Shown here one piece after another: positions 12,441 to 24,306 of a DNA stretch of 64,000 nucleotides. This stretch comes from Ancylostoma caninum (Eukaryota; Nematoda; Chromadorea; Rhabditida; Ancylostomatidae). The position numbers and the translations under genes are program-made. Numbering within the stretch: the first letter of the stretch is position 1; the number at the start of each line of letters is the position of its first letter. The DNA lies in assembly GCA_037903475.1 (NCBI GenBank), contig JBAJFG010000076.1:124001-188000 (forward strand), given 5' to 3'. A model generated the notes under the pieces. That model did not search any database. It saw nothing but the letters and a program-made list of their open reading frames with translations, and was not told the origin of the DNA.

Positions 12441-13622
12441 TAGTAGTAAGCCGGAGTAGGTAACTGATAGCGCGGCTTGTTTGCTGAGGAGGAACGTCGG
12501 CAGCTGTTTTTCACCGGGCTAATTCCTACCCGAACGGACATGTGTTTCCCATTGGAAAGTTCCAGCAGCGAGCCGCGGCTTTTCGTTCGGGGTGGAAAAT
12601 TGGCGGCTTCAAACTGGAGCCGAGAAATCCCAGGATTACGTTGAGATAGCGAAATGCGGTGAAAAATTCTACTTATGATGAATTTCTACGGAATAATTGT
12701 ACCTAGGCCAGGAGTCAAAGAATGGAAAGAGAGGAAAAGCCTGAGCAGCTAAGCAGAAAAGTCTCAAGAACAGCCCATTTTCAGGATATGTAGATCAATC
12801 AATAACAGGGACAAGTACAGATGAATGCCCGTATTCAAGTTTTTTCCAGAAGTTTTCTGTATATTCAGTGATGACATCGTCAAACAGAGCAAAAACGAAC
12901 AGCACAGCGGTGAATTCAGCGCTGTTGATGGCCCAATTTAACGGTCGATCGATGCTAATCCTGGAAAATATTGCTGCACTTAGCATCCAGCGATATTTAA
13001 ATGTATCGATTGCTTTTGAAATAAACTTTATTTAATTTCTTTTTGAAAATCATTGTCGCTCAGATAATTTTTGGCCACTAAAAGTACGTTTATATATCTT
13101 GCATTGCTAGTGAGGAAAGGAGAAATTATTGATCGTTCTTCTCACCATTGGTAAGAAGTGGAAATTCCTTAGGTTATACTCATATCTACATGAGTAAACA
13201 AGTACATACATCTATATTATTTATCTATTTACTCAAGGTGTGGAAGCCAAATAAGAGCGAAGAAAGTAGAAAGTCTCTGTAAGTGTTGCATCGTACAAAA
13301 AATGAATGAATAATGAGATGGAGGGCATTGGGCAGCCATTTTTTGGAAAGTGCCACTTCGTCTTAAAGTCATAGATTGACCACAGAGCCATTTTAGGGAT
13401 TTTTATCCAACTGGAATTGCGCGGTTGCATATTCCCACCAAGCAATCGCATCAAGAAAGGAAATCTCACACTGCCACCCTGACTCCACCCCTACTCTCCC
13501 TGAAAGAAGTGGATCAAAAACGGTCTTCTCAACATCTTAGAGCACAATCATGGATACCTTGGTACGACCGCTTTGTCTTTTTTTGATGATCTTTGAGTTG
13601 TACATTTAATTAACCCCGAAAA
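12441..13622. other. No gene recognised
   Basis: No domain, RNA gene or paired repeat is supported in this stretch. Confidence 0.5.
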
Positions 13623-13948
13623 TTGTTGGCAGGAGAATTGGCAAGCTTGCCTTGCTATATTGCCAAACAAACGTCGCAAATTGTTTGCCATACTAACCCT
13701 ACCAAATGTGTTGTCAAGCTAGATGTAATGGATACCAATCGATTGCTGAGATTGAAGAGGTTCTTATGGCATCAAAATTTGCAATTATATATGTGCATAG
13801 CAAAGCAAATGGCGGTGTTCGTTTGGCAATATTTATAGAAGGCAGGCGTGCCAAAAGTCTTGCGAGCAAACGTCAGAGGCAAGAGTTTCAAATTATTCGA
13901 CGAATTGTTCGAAAACCAATACACACCTTGAAGAATATATACAGTTAA
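13623..13948 (+). pseudogene. Coding-like relic, family not recognised
   Basis: Two overlapping plus frames (13623-13838 and 13706-13948) look like pieces of one broken protein. The second reads A-I-I-Y-V-H-S-K-A-N-G-G-V-R-L-A-I-F-I-E-G, then a basic stretch with K-R-Q-R-Q-E-F-Q and I-R-R-I-V. Composition and codon flow look protein-derived, but I do not recognise the family. It lies about 270 bases upstream of the gag-like relic on the same strand, so both may be one decayed element. Confidence 0.3.
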
Positions 13949-14219
13949 GAGAGAAATCGGCAACTAGCAAAGTTGGAATTCCAGCCACTTTAAAGTTGCC
14001 AGAAAAAACGTCTCAGAGACTAAAAGAGCTGTGTGACTAATGGCCCCACAGTTAAGAATGAATGACTGCTAGTTTACCAAAGCTGAATGACAGCAAGCGC
14101 TCATTCCTGATCCAAAAAAGCCAAGAAAGACGTTCAACTCCATCAGGGTTATGGTTGCCAGAGGATCCAGAAGAACTTCAAAAAGCAACAGCTGCATGGA
14201 TAGACTTCATCCGGATGCC

Positions 14220-14463
14220 ATGCCGAAACTAAAGGCCCAGCTACATGGCAGCTCGTTAGCGCGACAGCGACACCCTGGAAAAACTGCTCCCGGAGCACTT
14301 TGGTAATAGCGACATGACACGACATGCGGAGCTAAGAAAATGTACTGGAAACATGCTCGTCCAGGGAAAATTTCTGCATTTTATACTCTGGCTTCGATCG
14401 AAGCACCAGGAGGGCATAGACGAGCGAAAGAAAAAGAGTGATATCATGAAATGGCCGAGATAA
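14220..14463 (+). pseudogene. Gag-like relic (possible BEL/Pao-type retroelement)
   Basis: An ATG at 14220 begins M-P-K-L-K-A-Q-L. The coding sense then shifts frame near 14258-14262 and continues to the TAA at 14461 with L-E-K-L-L-P-E-H-F-G-N-S-D-M-T-R-H-A-E-L-R-K. The short leucine- and charge-rich start resembles the N-terminal part of nematode BEL/Pao gag proteins; this comparison is from memory and weak. No protease, reverse transcriptase, integrase or LTR pair was found nearby. It is a frameshifted, short fragment. Confidence 0.3.
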
Positions 14464-14840
14464 TGGCCGGCCAGAATTAAATTATAGCATTTGTTCCGGC
14501 TCTAGCTAACAATTAATGAATTGCTCCGTGGTTCTGTCCTGTGAATATGCGAGTTTTGCTAACGACGCTTAAAGGATCTGCTTGTAAAATTGACTACTGA
14601 GCTCAGAAGATTACACATAAACATAAATAGAATAAGGTAGAATTGCCTATCATTTCAATTTGACCAGATTCCTCGAAATTTTTAGTCTTATTTTGTTATG
14701 ATTGCTCTACGTTCATGTACAGTTTTCGTATGAAGCTAACGCATAGAACGAAAACTGAGCGATTAATGAAAAGGTGAACATCAATTATGGATCAATATCA
14801 ATCAAATATGGATTGAGGATTTCCTACATTCTGCTAGAGA

Positions 14841-15110
14841 GGTGGCCCCAGAGTGTGTATTATCGTGAGAGAGGCGTGAGAGAGGAAAAAGGGGCGTTAC
14901 CCGGAGACTCTGATTGGCGCATTCTAGCCGCTTGTCACGTGTGTGAACTCATGCGGTGCTAAGCATAAGTACACATATGATGAGTAATCGACGCCGTACG
15001 AGTTCAAACAAGTGGACAAGCTCAGCCCGAATGAACCAATCAGAATCGCCTGGTTACGCCTCTTCTCCCTCACTATGGCACACCCGTAGGCCCATACTCT
15101 GGCACCATAT
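14841..15110. mobile_element. Palindromic MITE, family D
   Basis: Two arms of about 115 bases in inverted orientation. The left arm holds CCCAGAGTGTG, a GAGAGGCGTGAG-type block, GGCGTTACCCGG, TCTGATTGG and GTGAACTC. The right arm read in reverse gives GCCAGAGTATG, a matching block, GGCGTAACCAGG, TCTGATTGG and TTGAACTC. The centre is short, so the element could fold into one long hairpin. No coding capacity and one copy only. Confidence 0.75.
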
Positions 15111-15587
15111 ATCTGGTAAATAATTGAAATAAATCTGAATAGTCTGGATAAATAGTAACAGTTGTGCTCAAAATAATAATAGAGTAAGTAAGTGTGAACA
15201 TGCCGAATAGACGCAATAGCAAATACTTAACATACTTTTATTTACTTTTTTTTATTAATACCATTGAGATGGATGGGAGGGGTTCAATTGAGTATAAAGT
15301 ACCAACGGCGACTGTAGAATGAAAGAAAATTCACGTGAGTTCTCATCGCACTTGTAACGCCCCTCGCAAGAACGATGAGAGAACCTGCAAACGTGAAGAG
15401 AACGCAGACGACTAGAAGCACATCAGTGCCCCGCCCCTTCGCTTTACCTATTCCAAAGGAGAATTCAATTTAGAGTAAACGAATCGCCTTTTAGACAGAT
15501 CTAGACAGAAAGCGAGAAAACTGACAGCGAATGAGAAGAGTGATATCAACAGAATGTTTTATTTATTTGCTCGTTACACCAAAAGTG

Positions 15588-15650
15588 TGGATGCACAGTC
15601 AGCAAGAGTGCCAAGTCACAGGGTAGGCGACGCGTGCGTGCGGGTCCGCT
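15588..15650 (+). repeat. Short dispersed repeat, weak third copy
   Basis: Starts TGGATGCACAGTCAGCAAGAGTGCC and ends in a GCGTGCGGGTCCG stretch like that at 6160-6180. More diverged than the other two copies. Confidence 0.35.
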
Positions 15651-16139
15651 TAACTGAAATCTGTGGATAATAGGAGAGGTGGGATCTGACCAGTTAAATT
15701 TATTGGTTCAATGGAATGAACATAATGTATGAAAGTAACATAAATGATAAAAAGTAGAAAAACCAGTGTAATATGATATACATATTAAATACAAATAAAA
15801 TGTCTAAATGATGAAGAAAAAATTTAAATGGTATAATTTATAAAATCACATAAAAGTAAACGCTAGCATATCTATAATACTATATAATGGCATGTATAAT
15901 TTCATAAGATACGAATCGTTACGAAAGTCTCTGGGGATCTTGAAAAACTTAATGGATCCTGTCACTGAAAGGCATTCAGACAAGCTGAGAAAGCCACTGC
16001 TGCTGGGAAAGCGAAGCTGACGAGCCGAGGCGTTGACTGAGGTTAAGAGTGATGAAAGGAAAGTAATACGAGTTCGCACGCGAACATCAGGGATAAAAAC
16101 ACAGTTTCTTTCCATGTGATAGATGGAATTGTACTAAGT

Positions 16140-16480
16140 GTTGATTACACCGCGTAACGACGGCGACTGCAGAGTCGTCGAGGAGCAGCAGCGGCCCGCG
16201 GATGTTCGGGCCGTCATCGGCGTCGTCGTGGACGTCGTCGCCGTCGCCGTGAACGCAGAAACGAGCGATGATGGGCTTTGATTTGGGACATTCTTGGCAA
16301 TTTATATGGGATGCGCGCGATTGACGCACGCAGCTAGTATAAATTGCCGTTCTACAGCCGGTGAGAGCGGTTGAATGTGGTGAAGAAAAGATGAACATCG
16401 ACAGGCAGAGCAGACGGAGCGGTCGAATTTTCTCCGTTCGAGTGTTCAGAGTGTTCACACCTTCCGGAAAAATCATACTC
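16140..16480. promoter_or_regulatory. GC-rich island with open minus frame
   Basis: A CG-rich segment (CGTCGTCGTGGACGTCGTCGC-like) lies within an open 129-codon minus frame (16476-16087). The product contains an acidic patch of alternating Asp and Gly or His and no recognisable domain. The triplet-like GAC/GTC sequence keeps several frames open, so coding is uncertain. Two TATA-like boxes sit in the adjoining palindrome, so a promoter is plausible. Confidence 0.3.
16296..16348. promoter_or_regulatory. Palindrome carrying opposed TATAAATT boxes
   Basis: GGCAATTTATA at 16296-16306 and TATAAATTGCC at 16338-16348 form a perfect 11-base inverted repeat around a 31-base GC-rich spacer (GATGCGCGCGATTGACGCAC). 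Each arm contains TATAAATT on one strand, so the two TATA-like boxes sit on opposite strands. A bidirectional promoter or a hairpin are both possible. Confidence 0.4.
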
Positions 16481-16580
16481 CCCGTGAGAGTTCCTCATCA
16501 TCCACTCCCCCCAACAGGACAGGAGCTCCATGTGTGACTAGCAGGGAGTGTGTAGTGAAGAAACCCCGTAGTCTCGCCTT

Positions 16581-16728
16581 GGCTCCGCCCACGTGCTCCA
16601 CAAATGTTGGGGCTCGAGAAGGAATTCATTCACAGTTTCGCATAGAATCATGGATAACGTTACTCAGCAGCTCCTGAAGATCCTTCTCGTGTGAAAACCT
16701 CAGAAACAGTTCTCGAGTGGCACGGTGC
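16581..16728 (+). repeat. Copy of the arm of the 31.9-32.3 kb palindrome
   Basis: Matches each arm of 31858-32339. Shared blocks in order are GGCTCCGCCCAC, GCTCCACAAA, ACAGTTT-GC, CAG-AGCTCC, TTCTCG/CACGTGAAAA and a GGTGC end. Only one arm is present here, so this is either a solo arm or a decayed copy. Confidence 0.6.
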
Positions 16729-18214
16729 TTACAATTATGAGGGTAGTGTGAACACCATGTCGACATGTTAAAGAATGGATCACATCATCCCATACAACGG
16801 CAGAGAAATCCCTAGTGCAAAGGTTCTTTTGCGGGAAAAACTGAAGAAAGAATAGGCAAATTCGATCAATACGATAGAAAACCATGGATGGAATAGTTAT
16901 TGTTAAATTAGATGAAAAGTTGATGTCGTAAATGATAGCGACTATGTATATTCAAATTTTTCGATTTTTTTCGATTTCCTGAGCATGTATACGTAGTGAA
17001 TCGCCGGGGAACAGTTCTCGCACAGTTTTGGTTTTACACAGGCATCGCAATACGACCTGTTTATATTTCTCCTAATGGCTAATGGCAAAACTGTTACAGT
17101 GACAGTCCAAACCATGTATAATATGGAGAGGAGAGAATTCTTCAAGCACCAGCATATCGCTGGGGAACAGTTTTCGCTCAACATTACAATTGCTGATGAA
17201 AACTTTGCATTTCCTTACTAGTTCACTTCCGCACCCCTACTAATATTTTAGCTCAATTCTGAGAATGAAGACCTTTGCTCCCTCCGTTTTGCTCCCATAC
17301 CTCACCCACAAGCCACCACCACACCTAGTGTGCGACCAGCAATGAAGTTTCGGTAACAAGACAGAGAGTTAAAAAAAGCTGTTCCATTTCAGACAAAGAA
17401 TGAGACTATGAGTAATTCGACTACAGCTTGGTCACAGAAGTAAGCTAATAGCACAGGCGTCACATTAACGTCAGGCTAGAAGGCGTCCTTATTTAGAAAT
17501 TCAAATCGAGCATTCTGCTGCAGGCGTGAGAGGCGTTGTACGAATCAGAATACGTTTGGAGCTTGCTTACGAAAATGGTGTGATTTCGCATAAGTACGCT
17601 AAGAAACGGGTTCATCTGCAAAGGCGTTGAAAATGAAGGAAAAGAAAAAGAATAAAAATAGACTGAGGAGAGGTCGTATCAAAACGCAGCTATTAAGTGT
17701 AAAAATTCGCATAATTGCTGGTTGATGTGAACGACAATTTCAAAAGCTATGTGCCTTTCGGAGCTCATGTTAGGTCCACATAACTATTGCTCAATTCTAC
17801 CCTGCATTTTTTCTGCCAAAGGTCTGTCTGCAATTACGACTTCGTCTGCAGAATGCGTCTTGGAGGAGATTTTACTAAATGGCAGCAGGGAAACATCAGA
17901 GTGGAAGGAATCACATCACATACGTATCAAAAAAGTGTAAAAATTTGAAAATTTTGGCCGATTTCGGGACGAGGTCGTAACTGCGGACAAAGTCGACCCA
18001 GGTGCCACCTCTGCCCTACCAGAATGAACATAGATTAATACATTTTTTGTACCGCCCTGCCTGACTTCTACCTGTGCAACTACAGTTATCACCCACTACT
18101 TCTTTTCTAACTCAGTTCATGTCCTGTTTTTATACTAGTTCTGCAATTCCCAACGTTCACCTGTTATCAATCTAGCACGCCTATGTGCGTAATAAATAAA
18201 GAAAAAAATAAGTA
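16729..18214. other. No gene recognised
   Basis: No supported gene or repeat. CGCTGGGGAACAGTTTTCGC (17157) partly repeats CGCCGGGGAACAGTTCTCGC (17001), a 20-base direct repeat about 156 bases apart. Confidence 0.45.
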
Positions 18215-18960
18215 ATAATCTTGTGCTGACTAGTGCCCATGAAATATTGTACCTGAACTGACTCAAACCGCCTTAACTTACTATGACAGAGATACTTAAT
18301 AATATAATAATAATAATAAGATAGTAATACTATAATATAATAATAATACTTAGATATAAGATACATAATCTTCCGAACAACTAGGAACAATGCAGTACTG
18401 AAGACGAATGGGTGCATCGATGGTGCGTGCAAAAATAACAAAATGCTTCACCTATAAGCGCGCAAAGATCTCGCGAGAACTAGTCCCCATGATGTTACTG
18501 AGCGCAAGAAGGTACAAATTTGCAGCTTTGGTGGTTTACAATAGATAGTACGACACCCCGAACTTCCGCAAAGTGGATAGATACCAAAGAGTGCACTATA
18601 ATCATTCGAGCGCTGGTCCCAATAAAGTATTGAGAGCGAACGGGAACAAATCCAATTTTTAGTGGTGTGAAAAACCAATAGAAGTGTTCAAATGCGCTAT
18701 CGACGTGTAAAAATACCAATAATAACGCAAGTATTTTGCGAGATCTAGTCCCCGAGGGCTTAAACTGATAAGAAGTCGCTGTTTTAACCGAGCACAAAAG
18801 TGGTAGGGCACTGACAATCCATAATTGGAGAACAGTTTTAGGGTGTGTTGACGCTGATGAAAGGGGACCACGATGAAGAAGCTACGTCTGCTTGAATAAA
18901 CTCGCTATACATAATCTGGTGAGAACTAGTCCCCACCAATAACACATTAAAATGGACACA
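18215..18960. repeat. Decayed tandem repeat, ~130-bp spacing
   Basis: A block like GAGAACTAGTCCCCA recurs at about 18228, 18478, 18610, 18743 and 18929, with a further outlier near 19686. The middle spacings are about 131-135 bases. After each block come related words (AATAAAGTATTGAGAGCG, ATGTTACTGAGCGC), so longer units are homologous. In the minus direction two units translate alike (F-V-P-x-x-x-Q), but stops interrupt the rest. It looks like an eroded satellite. Confidence 0.55.
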
Positions 18961-19379
18961 GGTGTATATGGTGCACCAGGGGTAGAAAATTATTACTTAC
19001 CTTTGTGAAACGCTAAAGCGAAAAGAATAAACAGATCAACAGCGAGAGAGAATGAAATGCCTATAAGGCCACCAAATTATAATTCCAATTAGCACATGAT
19101 CCTTCTTCAGTTCACTTTTCGGAACTAATCATCTTATCATAAGTGCAGATCCTTCTTGCCTATGGAGGGTTGACTTCCGCACTCATCAGAAGAGCTGCCA
19201 ATCAATCTATATATTTTAACGTTACATGCCTGATCCCTGTCCCCAACAACGCATTTATTAAGCACTCTTTGAGGTCAACCTGCTTTGCTAAATCATTTGT
19301 TTGCTTTGGTTGCATTATATTTTGCATTCTGTTTATCTGGCTTACAATATTTCTTACTGAATGTTGTGCTTACAGTCCT

Positions 19380-19550
19380 TGTCGAAAAGATAGACGGATT
19401 GCGCGTGCGGTTTCATAGCGTTGCGGCAGCGAAATCGTGGCGGGACCTAATGGACCCTCTCACTTGGAGCATGCTCTCTGAGCATCCATCGTCAAGGTCC
19501 CGGCGCGATTCTGCAGCTGCGGGATCCGTCTATCTTTTTGAGAAGGACTA
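19380..19550 (+). repeat. Dispersed repeat with conserved reading frame, copy 2
   Basis: Matches 10845-11015 in bases and in one open plus frame. The peptide runs E-K-I-D-G-L-R-V-R-F-H-S-V-A, then S-W-R-D, P-L-T-W-S-M-L, S-R-R-D-S-A and S-V-Y-L-F-E-K-D-Y. Upstream, the same frame is joined to a hydrophobic stretch (from 19285) that has no counterpart in copy 1, so the repeat begins near 19380. Confidence 0.6.
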
Positions 19551-19572
19551 TATGTGTGTATTAAATAAATAA

Positions 19573-22500
19573 ATAAATTCCGAGGATACGACTGAGAAAC
19601 AATTTCCGTCCGGGGAATGTTTAGTGGAGCAGGATCACAATAAAAAACCCGCTAATGCTCAAACGAGCCCACTACGACTTTGCGAGAACTGGTCCCCAAT
19701 AAGTAACATGCTTTGGAAACATATGCACTAATTCAATGACGAAAAGTTAGTCAATGCGATAACGGAAGAGTATGACTACGACGAACAAAACAGAGGTACC
19801 TATTCTGAATAAAATGTTTCCGTGGATCCATTCCTGGGGAGGGGGAGGGGTACGGAAACGAGTGGAGGACGGTTTTTGTGCAGTGTACGGCGCGTAATAG
19901 TAACATTTCGTAGGGGCCGATTGAACTGATGGGACATTTTAGTGTCGTCAACAGGCGTATTCGAACTAGTCTTGCTGAGGACATTAATGTGTTCGGCGAG
20001 CATCTCGATTCCGCCAGACGCGACGAGCGCAGGACATCAAGGAATCATTTTAACTAATAATGAAACTAAAGCGAGAATAGAATCAATCGATAAATATAAG
20101 TGCGAATAGTTTTTGGTTAAAAAGCGGTCAGAAGAGTAGTCTTGAGGAATTTTCGATAAAATATTAGGGAACGAGAAAATACTGAAGGGAGCAGTGGATC
20201 AATGGATGAAGCGAAGTGACAAATAAGGCATGAAAGAGTCGCGCGGTTCTTGGTAGAAAATAATAGAGAGAAACAAAACAAAATGAGGAGAATAAGTAGA
20301 CAGAAAAGAAACTAAATGAGGAATACCTCAACTGAATAAACCGTTTTAAAACTTAGTGTAGATACGTGTGGCTATAAGCTATACATATGGTTCTCTTTCA
20401 TTATCTTTACTTCGAAGAAAGCACATCGCTTTGGCACCTTGTCTGTGGCAAATGAATGAATAAGTAAATATTGAAGAATTGTGAGGAATCGAACCATTTC
20501 TCTCAAGGAGATGGTGAAAATTCATAATAAACTAAATTAAAACTAAAACTAATTAAACCAATTTGAAATTATAATTCGTATTTAATTATTTACACGTTCC
20601 CAGTCAACGTAATCTAACTTCCACGAAAGGTTTGGGAGCCGTTTGAGCTGGAACTGCTCTCTGACCTAAGTACTGTCAGAGTGATTCATTACCTCGCTGT
20701 TTATGTTTTTTTTTAAAATTAAATTTGATTAAATTTCTGCAGTTAACTAGAACAGAAGAAATGAGCGGTTAGTAAACAAATGAATAAAAATGCTAATCAA
20801 AACAAGGGAATAGGGCAGGAAAACAAAGTTGCCCAATTTCTGCATGAGAAGGTAAAATCAACTGGACAAAAAAGTAAAGACACGTAGATGTTTTCCTTCA
20901 AATCTTATTTCGAACCGAGTTTTCTGATCGAATATGTATGTTTGTCCTTTCTTCCTAGCATTAAGTGATCACGTGCAGATAGATAATAAATAAGTAAATA
21001 GAGGAATATATAAATAAATAAATAAATAACGAGGCCCTAGTTGTGTTCTCTGAACGGACATATTAAAATTGCGGTGCATGGGCATTCATTCCACTGCACT
21101 AGTCAGCTCGATCGATGAAGGGGCATCATGATGCCACTTCTAAAACTATTTCTAAGCTATGAGAGCAATAAGAACATCCGGAGCAGTTTTGAAATTATGA
21201 AATGAGGAAGAAAGAGGAAAAAAACTGGATGGAAATCAGCAATTCTACACCTTCTGCTTATTATCTTTGGACGGGATTCAGTAAACATTTTAAAAAAAAT
21301 TAAAAAAGAAGTCTATTTCATGCGACTTGGATGGAAGAGAGAAAAATTTCATCAATACTTCGTGAACCTTGTCATAGATTCAGTATTATTTGAATTTTTT
21401 GACAGTGTCCAGGAAAATTCGGGGAAAACTAGTGAACAAATTGTAGGGAATGTGACTGCAAGTGTGAAATCTATGTCTAATAGAGATCATGAAAACTACT
21501 ATCAGTTGAAACCCGTTCAATGAACAAAGAAACCCCTAAAATTCCTGGAACACTGGAAAAGCTGTACATCGAGCAAGAACCAATTAATTGGATTACACTG
21601 AACAGGCACGGAGCGACGGAGGAACCGAATCCAGGAAAGTGAGGCTAAAAAACGAATGGAAACTCGCTAGCAAGGCGGAGCTTCCCTCCAAACAGCCCTC
21701 GGATCCATGCTAAAACGGAAGAAATCCAATTTAGCCAGGGAAAGGACGTCTCCGAAGAAATTTCCAGGACTCCAGGGGAGTTCCAGGGGCGAAAAGCACT
21801 GGAGCAAGGCTGCTCAGCTGAACATCCCCCACTTGCTCCAGGTCTATTGATCTGATCTGAGAGGTGCAAATAGTGGTGGTGGTGTGGCAGAGCGACGAAG
21901 GACGAGCGATTTCGCGAATTGAGAGCCGTGTCAGGAGAGACGGTCGAAGATCAACTGTTGACTGATAGCGTCACGACACATGGCTTGTTTTGATGAGTGC
22001 TTGATGAGATAGGAAAGCTGACAGGTGCTCTACTATGCCCGAGTTTTCCCGAGGACCTTTGGTTCAAGGTGGAGGGCGTAGGATAATAGATAATGAGAGG
22101 GGCGGGGGAGAAGGCTAGAGGGTTAGCGTTCCTGAAATTTGCTGCTGTTTTGCTTAATAACATGCTACAGAAGCTTTGGAGGAAGTGAATTGGGCAGTAA
22201 GGGGGCAGTGTAGTTAGTTTGAGGAAAAACTTCTGTGCAAAATGGAGCGAGGTTGGTTTTAGGAAAAAATTTTTTTATTCACAAGGCCTGGACCCTGCTG
22301 CCACTCCAGTATGTATCCATGAATCGATGGAAACTTCCAGGAAAAAATACAAGCCATTTCTTTATTCAAGGGAGCTTGTAGAGGTGAAAAACGAGACAAT
22401 TACAAGCTAACGAGAACTCTCGGAGCAGTGGGAAGTTCCTCTTATCCTAGGTTAAAACTTATAGAAGCTCATAGCTCATGTAGAAGCTCACATTCCCTAT

Positions 22501-23283
22501 TCTTGTGCTAGGATTGGAGCATAAGAACAGCAAATACGTATCAAAAGCAGTGAGGAAAAATGAAAACTTCCAAGAGAAAACTGGAGGCAGGAATTTTCGA
22601 AGAAAAAGGAAGTGAGTGAAGGAATTTCCGGGAACGAGGAAAGTTGTAGGGAGAAAAGGGGCACTCGTTTTGGGAGCCTCTTGAAGCAGTAGTGAGATAT
22701 CTGCAATAATACCTCTAGAGACGAGAAAAAAAATACAAAATCGTCCCAAAAAATCAAATTATCGCTGGCATATCATTCCATTTTTATTTGTCTTTTCTTG
22801 TTCAGTTTTTTGTCATGCACCTTGACCTTGTATGTACCGTTAGCTAGCTGAAATTGACAACCAGTTGATGGCAAAAAAGTCACTTCTGAATTGGAGCTTA
22901 GTATACTGAACAAATAAACTATTTAATGAATAAATAGATAACAAATAATTATGCAGGCTTTGGCGAAATATCGAATGTGGCTTCACAGAAGCCATTTCAT
23001 GAAGGGTGATACTCAATTTCTGAAGGTGAGCTTGGCGCATTACATGAGTAAATCAATAAATAACAGAAGAATTCTTGCAAAATAATTTCAAACGTCAAAC
23101 AATAATATCAATGTTAAACATATTGACAATGTAAACGTCAATGATACGAAATAATAGGAACGTTCCAAACAAAAAACGCACAGAAACTCGAACGCAAACG
23201 TTTGGAAGTCTCCAGAACAAGTTCCCTGGCAAAACCGAACATGGAGGCAATCTCGATTCCCCCATTGTTTCGCTTCTAATAAG
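19573..23283. other. No gene recognised
   Basis: A long stretch of AT-rich sequence with only short frames. Low-complexity runs such as TAAATAAATAAATAAATAA (21010) are present. No TE protein, RNA gene or terminal-repeat pair was found. Confidence 0.5.
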
Positions 23284-23301
23284 GCAGCAGCAGCAGCAGC
23301 A
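23284..23301 (+). repeat. (GCA)6 microsatellite
   Basis: Six uninterrupted GCA triplets. They sit in an open 84-codon plus frame where they would read as Gln, but no protein is recognised. Confidence 0.8.
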
Positions 23302-24306
23302 ACGTCTCCATAGCTGTCCAACACAAAAACCAAATCGATATTCATCCTTTTCCAGGCAAACTTTGCCTCGGGGGAAATGGAATTCTGAGTTTTAAAAGGG
23401 CAGTAGGTAATTGCAGAAGTTCAGCTAGGTGGAAAATTATGCATAGGGAAGTTGATGATGTCACTGTCATTGTCATTGTCATTGCGAATATTAGGAATAT
23501 GAAGACCGAAAAGAAGCATTCGATTTTATTTTATATTTACTGCAATTGAATGTAATCGTTAAAGGATATTGCATCCCGAAACGATACAACGATGCATACT
23601 CTTAGTTGATGTAATGTTATTATTTTAATGTAATATGAATGTAATGTCATTATTTTCTAGAAAAATGTGGTTCAAAAATAAAATTTTAATGGTGACAAAG
23701 TTTAAATTACGGCGAATCCTTGACCTGAACTATTGAAAGAGACGCTAATATCTAGATGTTCTGAGGGTCCTGCTTCGAAGATATCACATCACCAGTGACT
23801 ATTTATTAATTTATTAATTTATTATGCTATAACTTAACTAGCACGTAAGTATTATTCCATGGGATAAAGCAGAAAGTAAGTAATATTCTATGGGATAGAG
23901 CAGTGTTTCGAGAAGAAGGCGCATTTGAAATGAGACTAAGGAGAGGAATGGAAGTCAATATGTGGAAAAGAAGAGAAAAAGCGATATTTATCAGTGAATA
24001 ACTGAAGGTAAATGAATGAATACTGGGAAATGCCAGACGACTAGAATATCCCATAAAAAGAAATAACAATAGAAGACAGGTTGTGCTCTGCAGATGAACC
24101 TGAAGTAAGAGGAAAGACAATAAATGAGTATGGGAATCTAGAGGAAATCAAAGTTTTCAGGAAACAGAAGGCTTGGTTCTCCACTTATCATGTTCCAAGA
24201 TCTTAAATAGAGTTTGTCATGGCCTGATCCAGAAAGAATTTGACAGTTGAACAAAATAAATAAGCAAAACTGAGCCCTGGAAGGAAATCAACTCGCGAAC
24301 TGTTCA

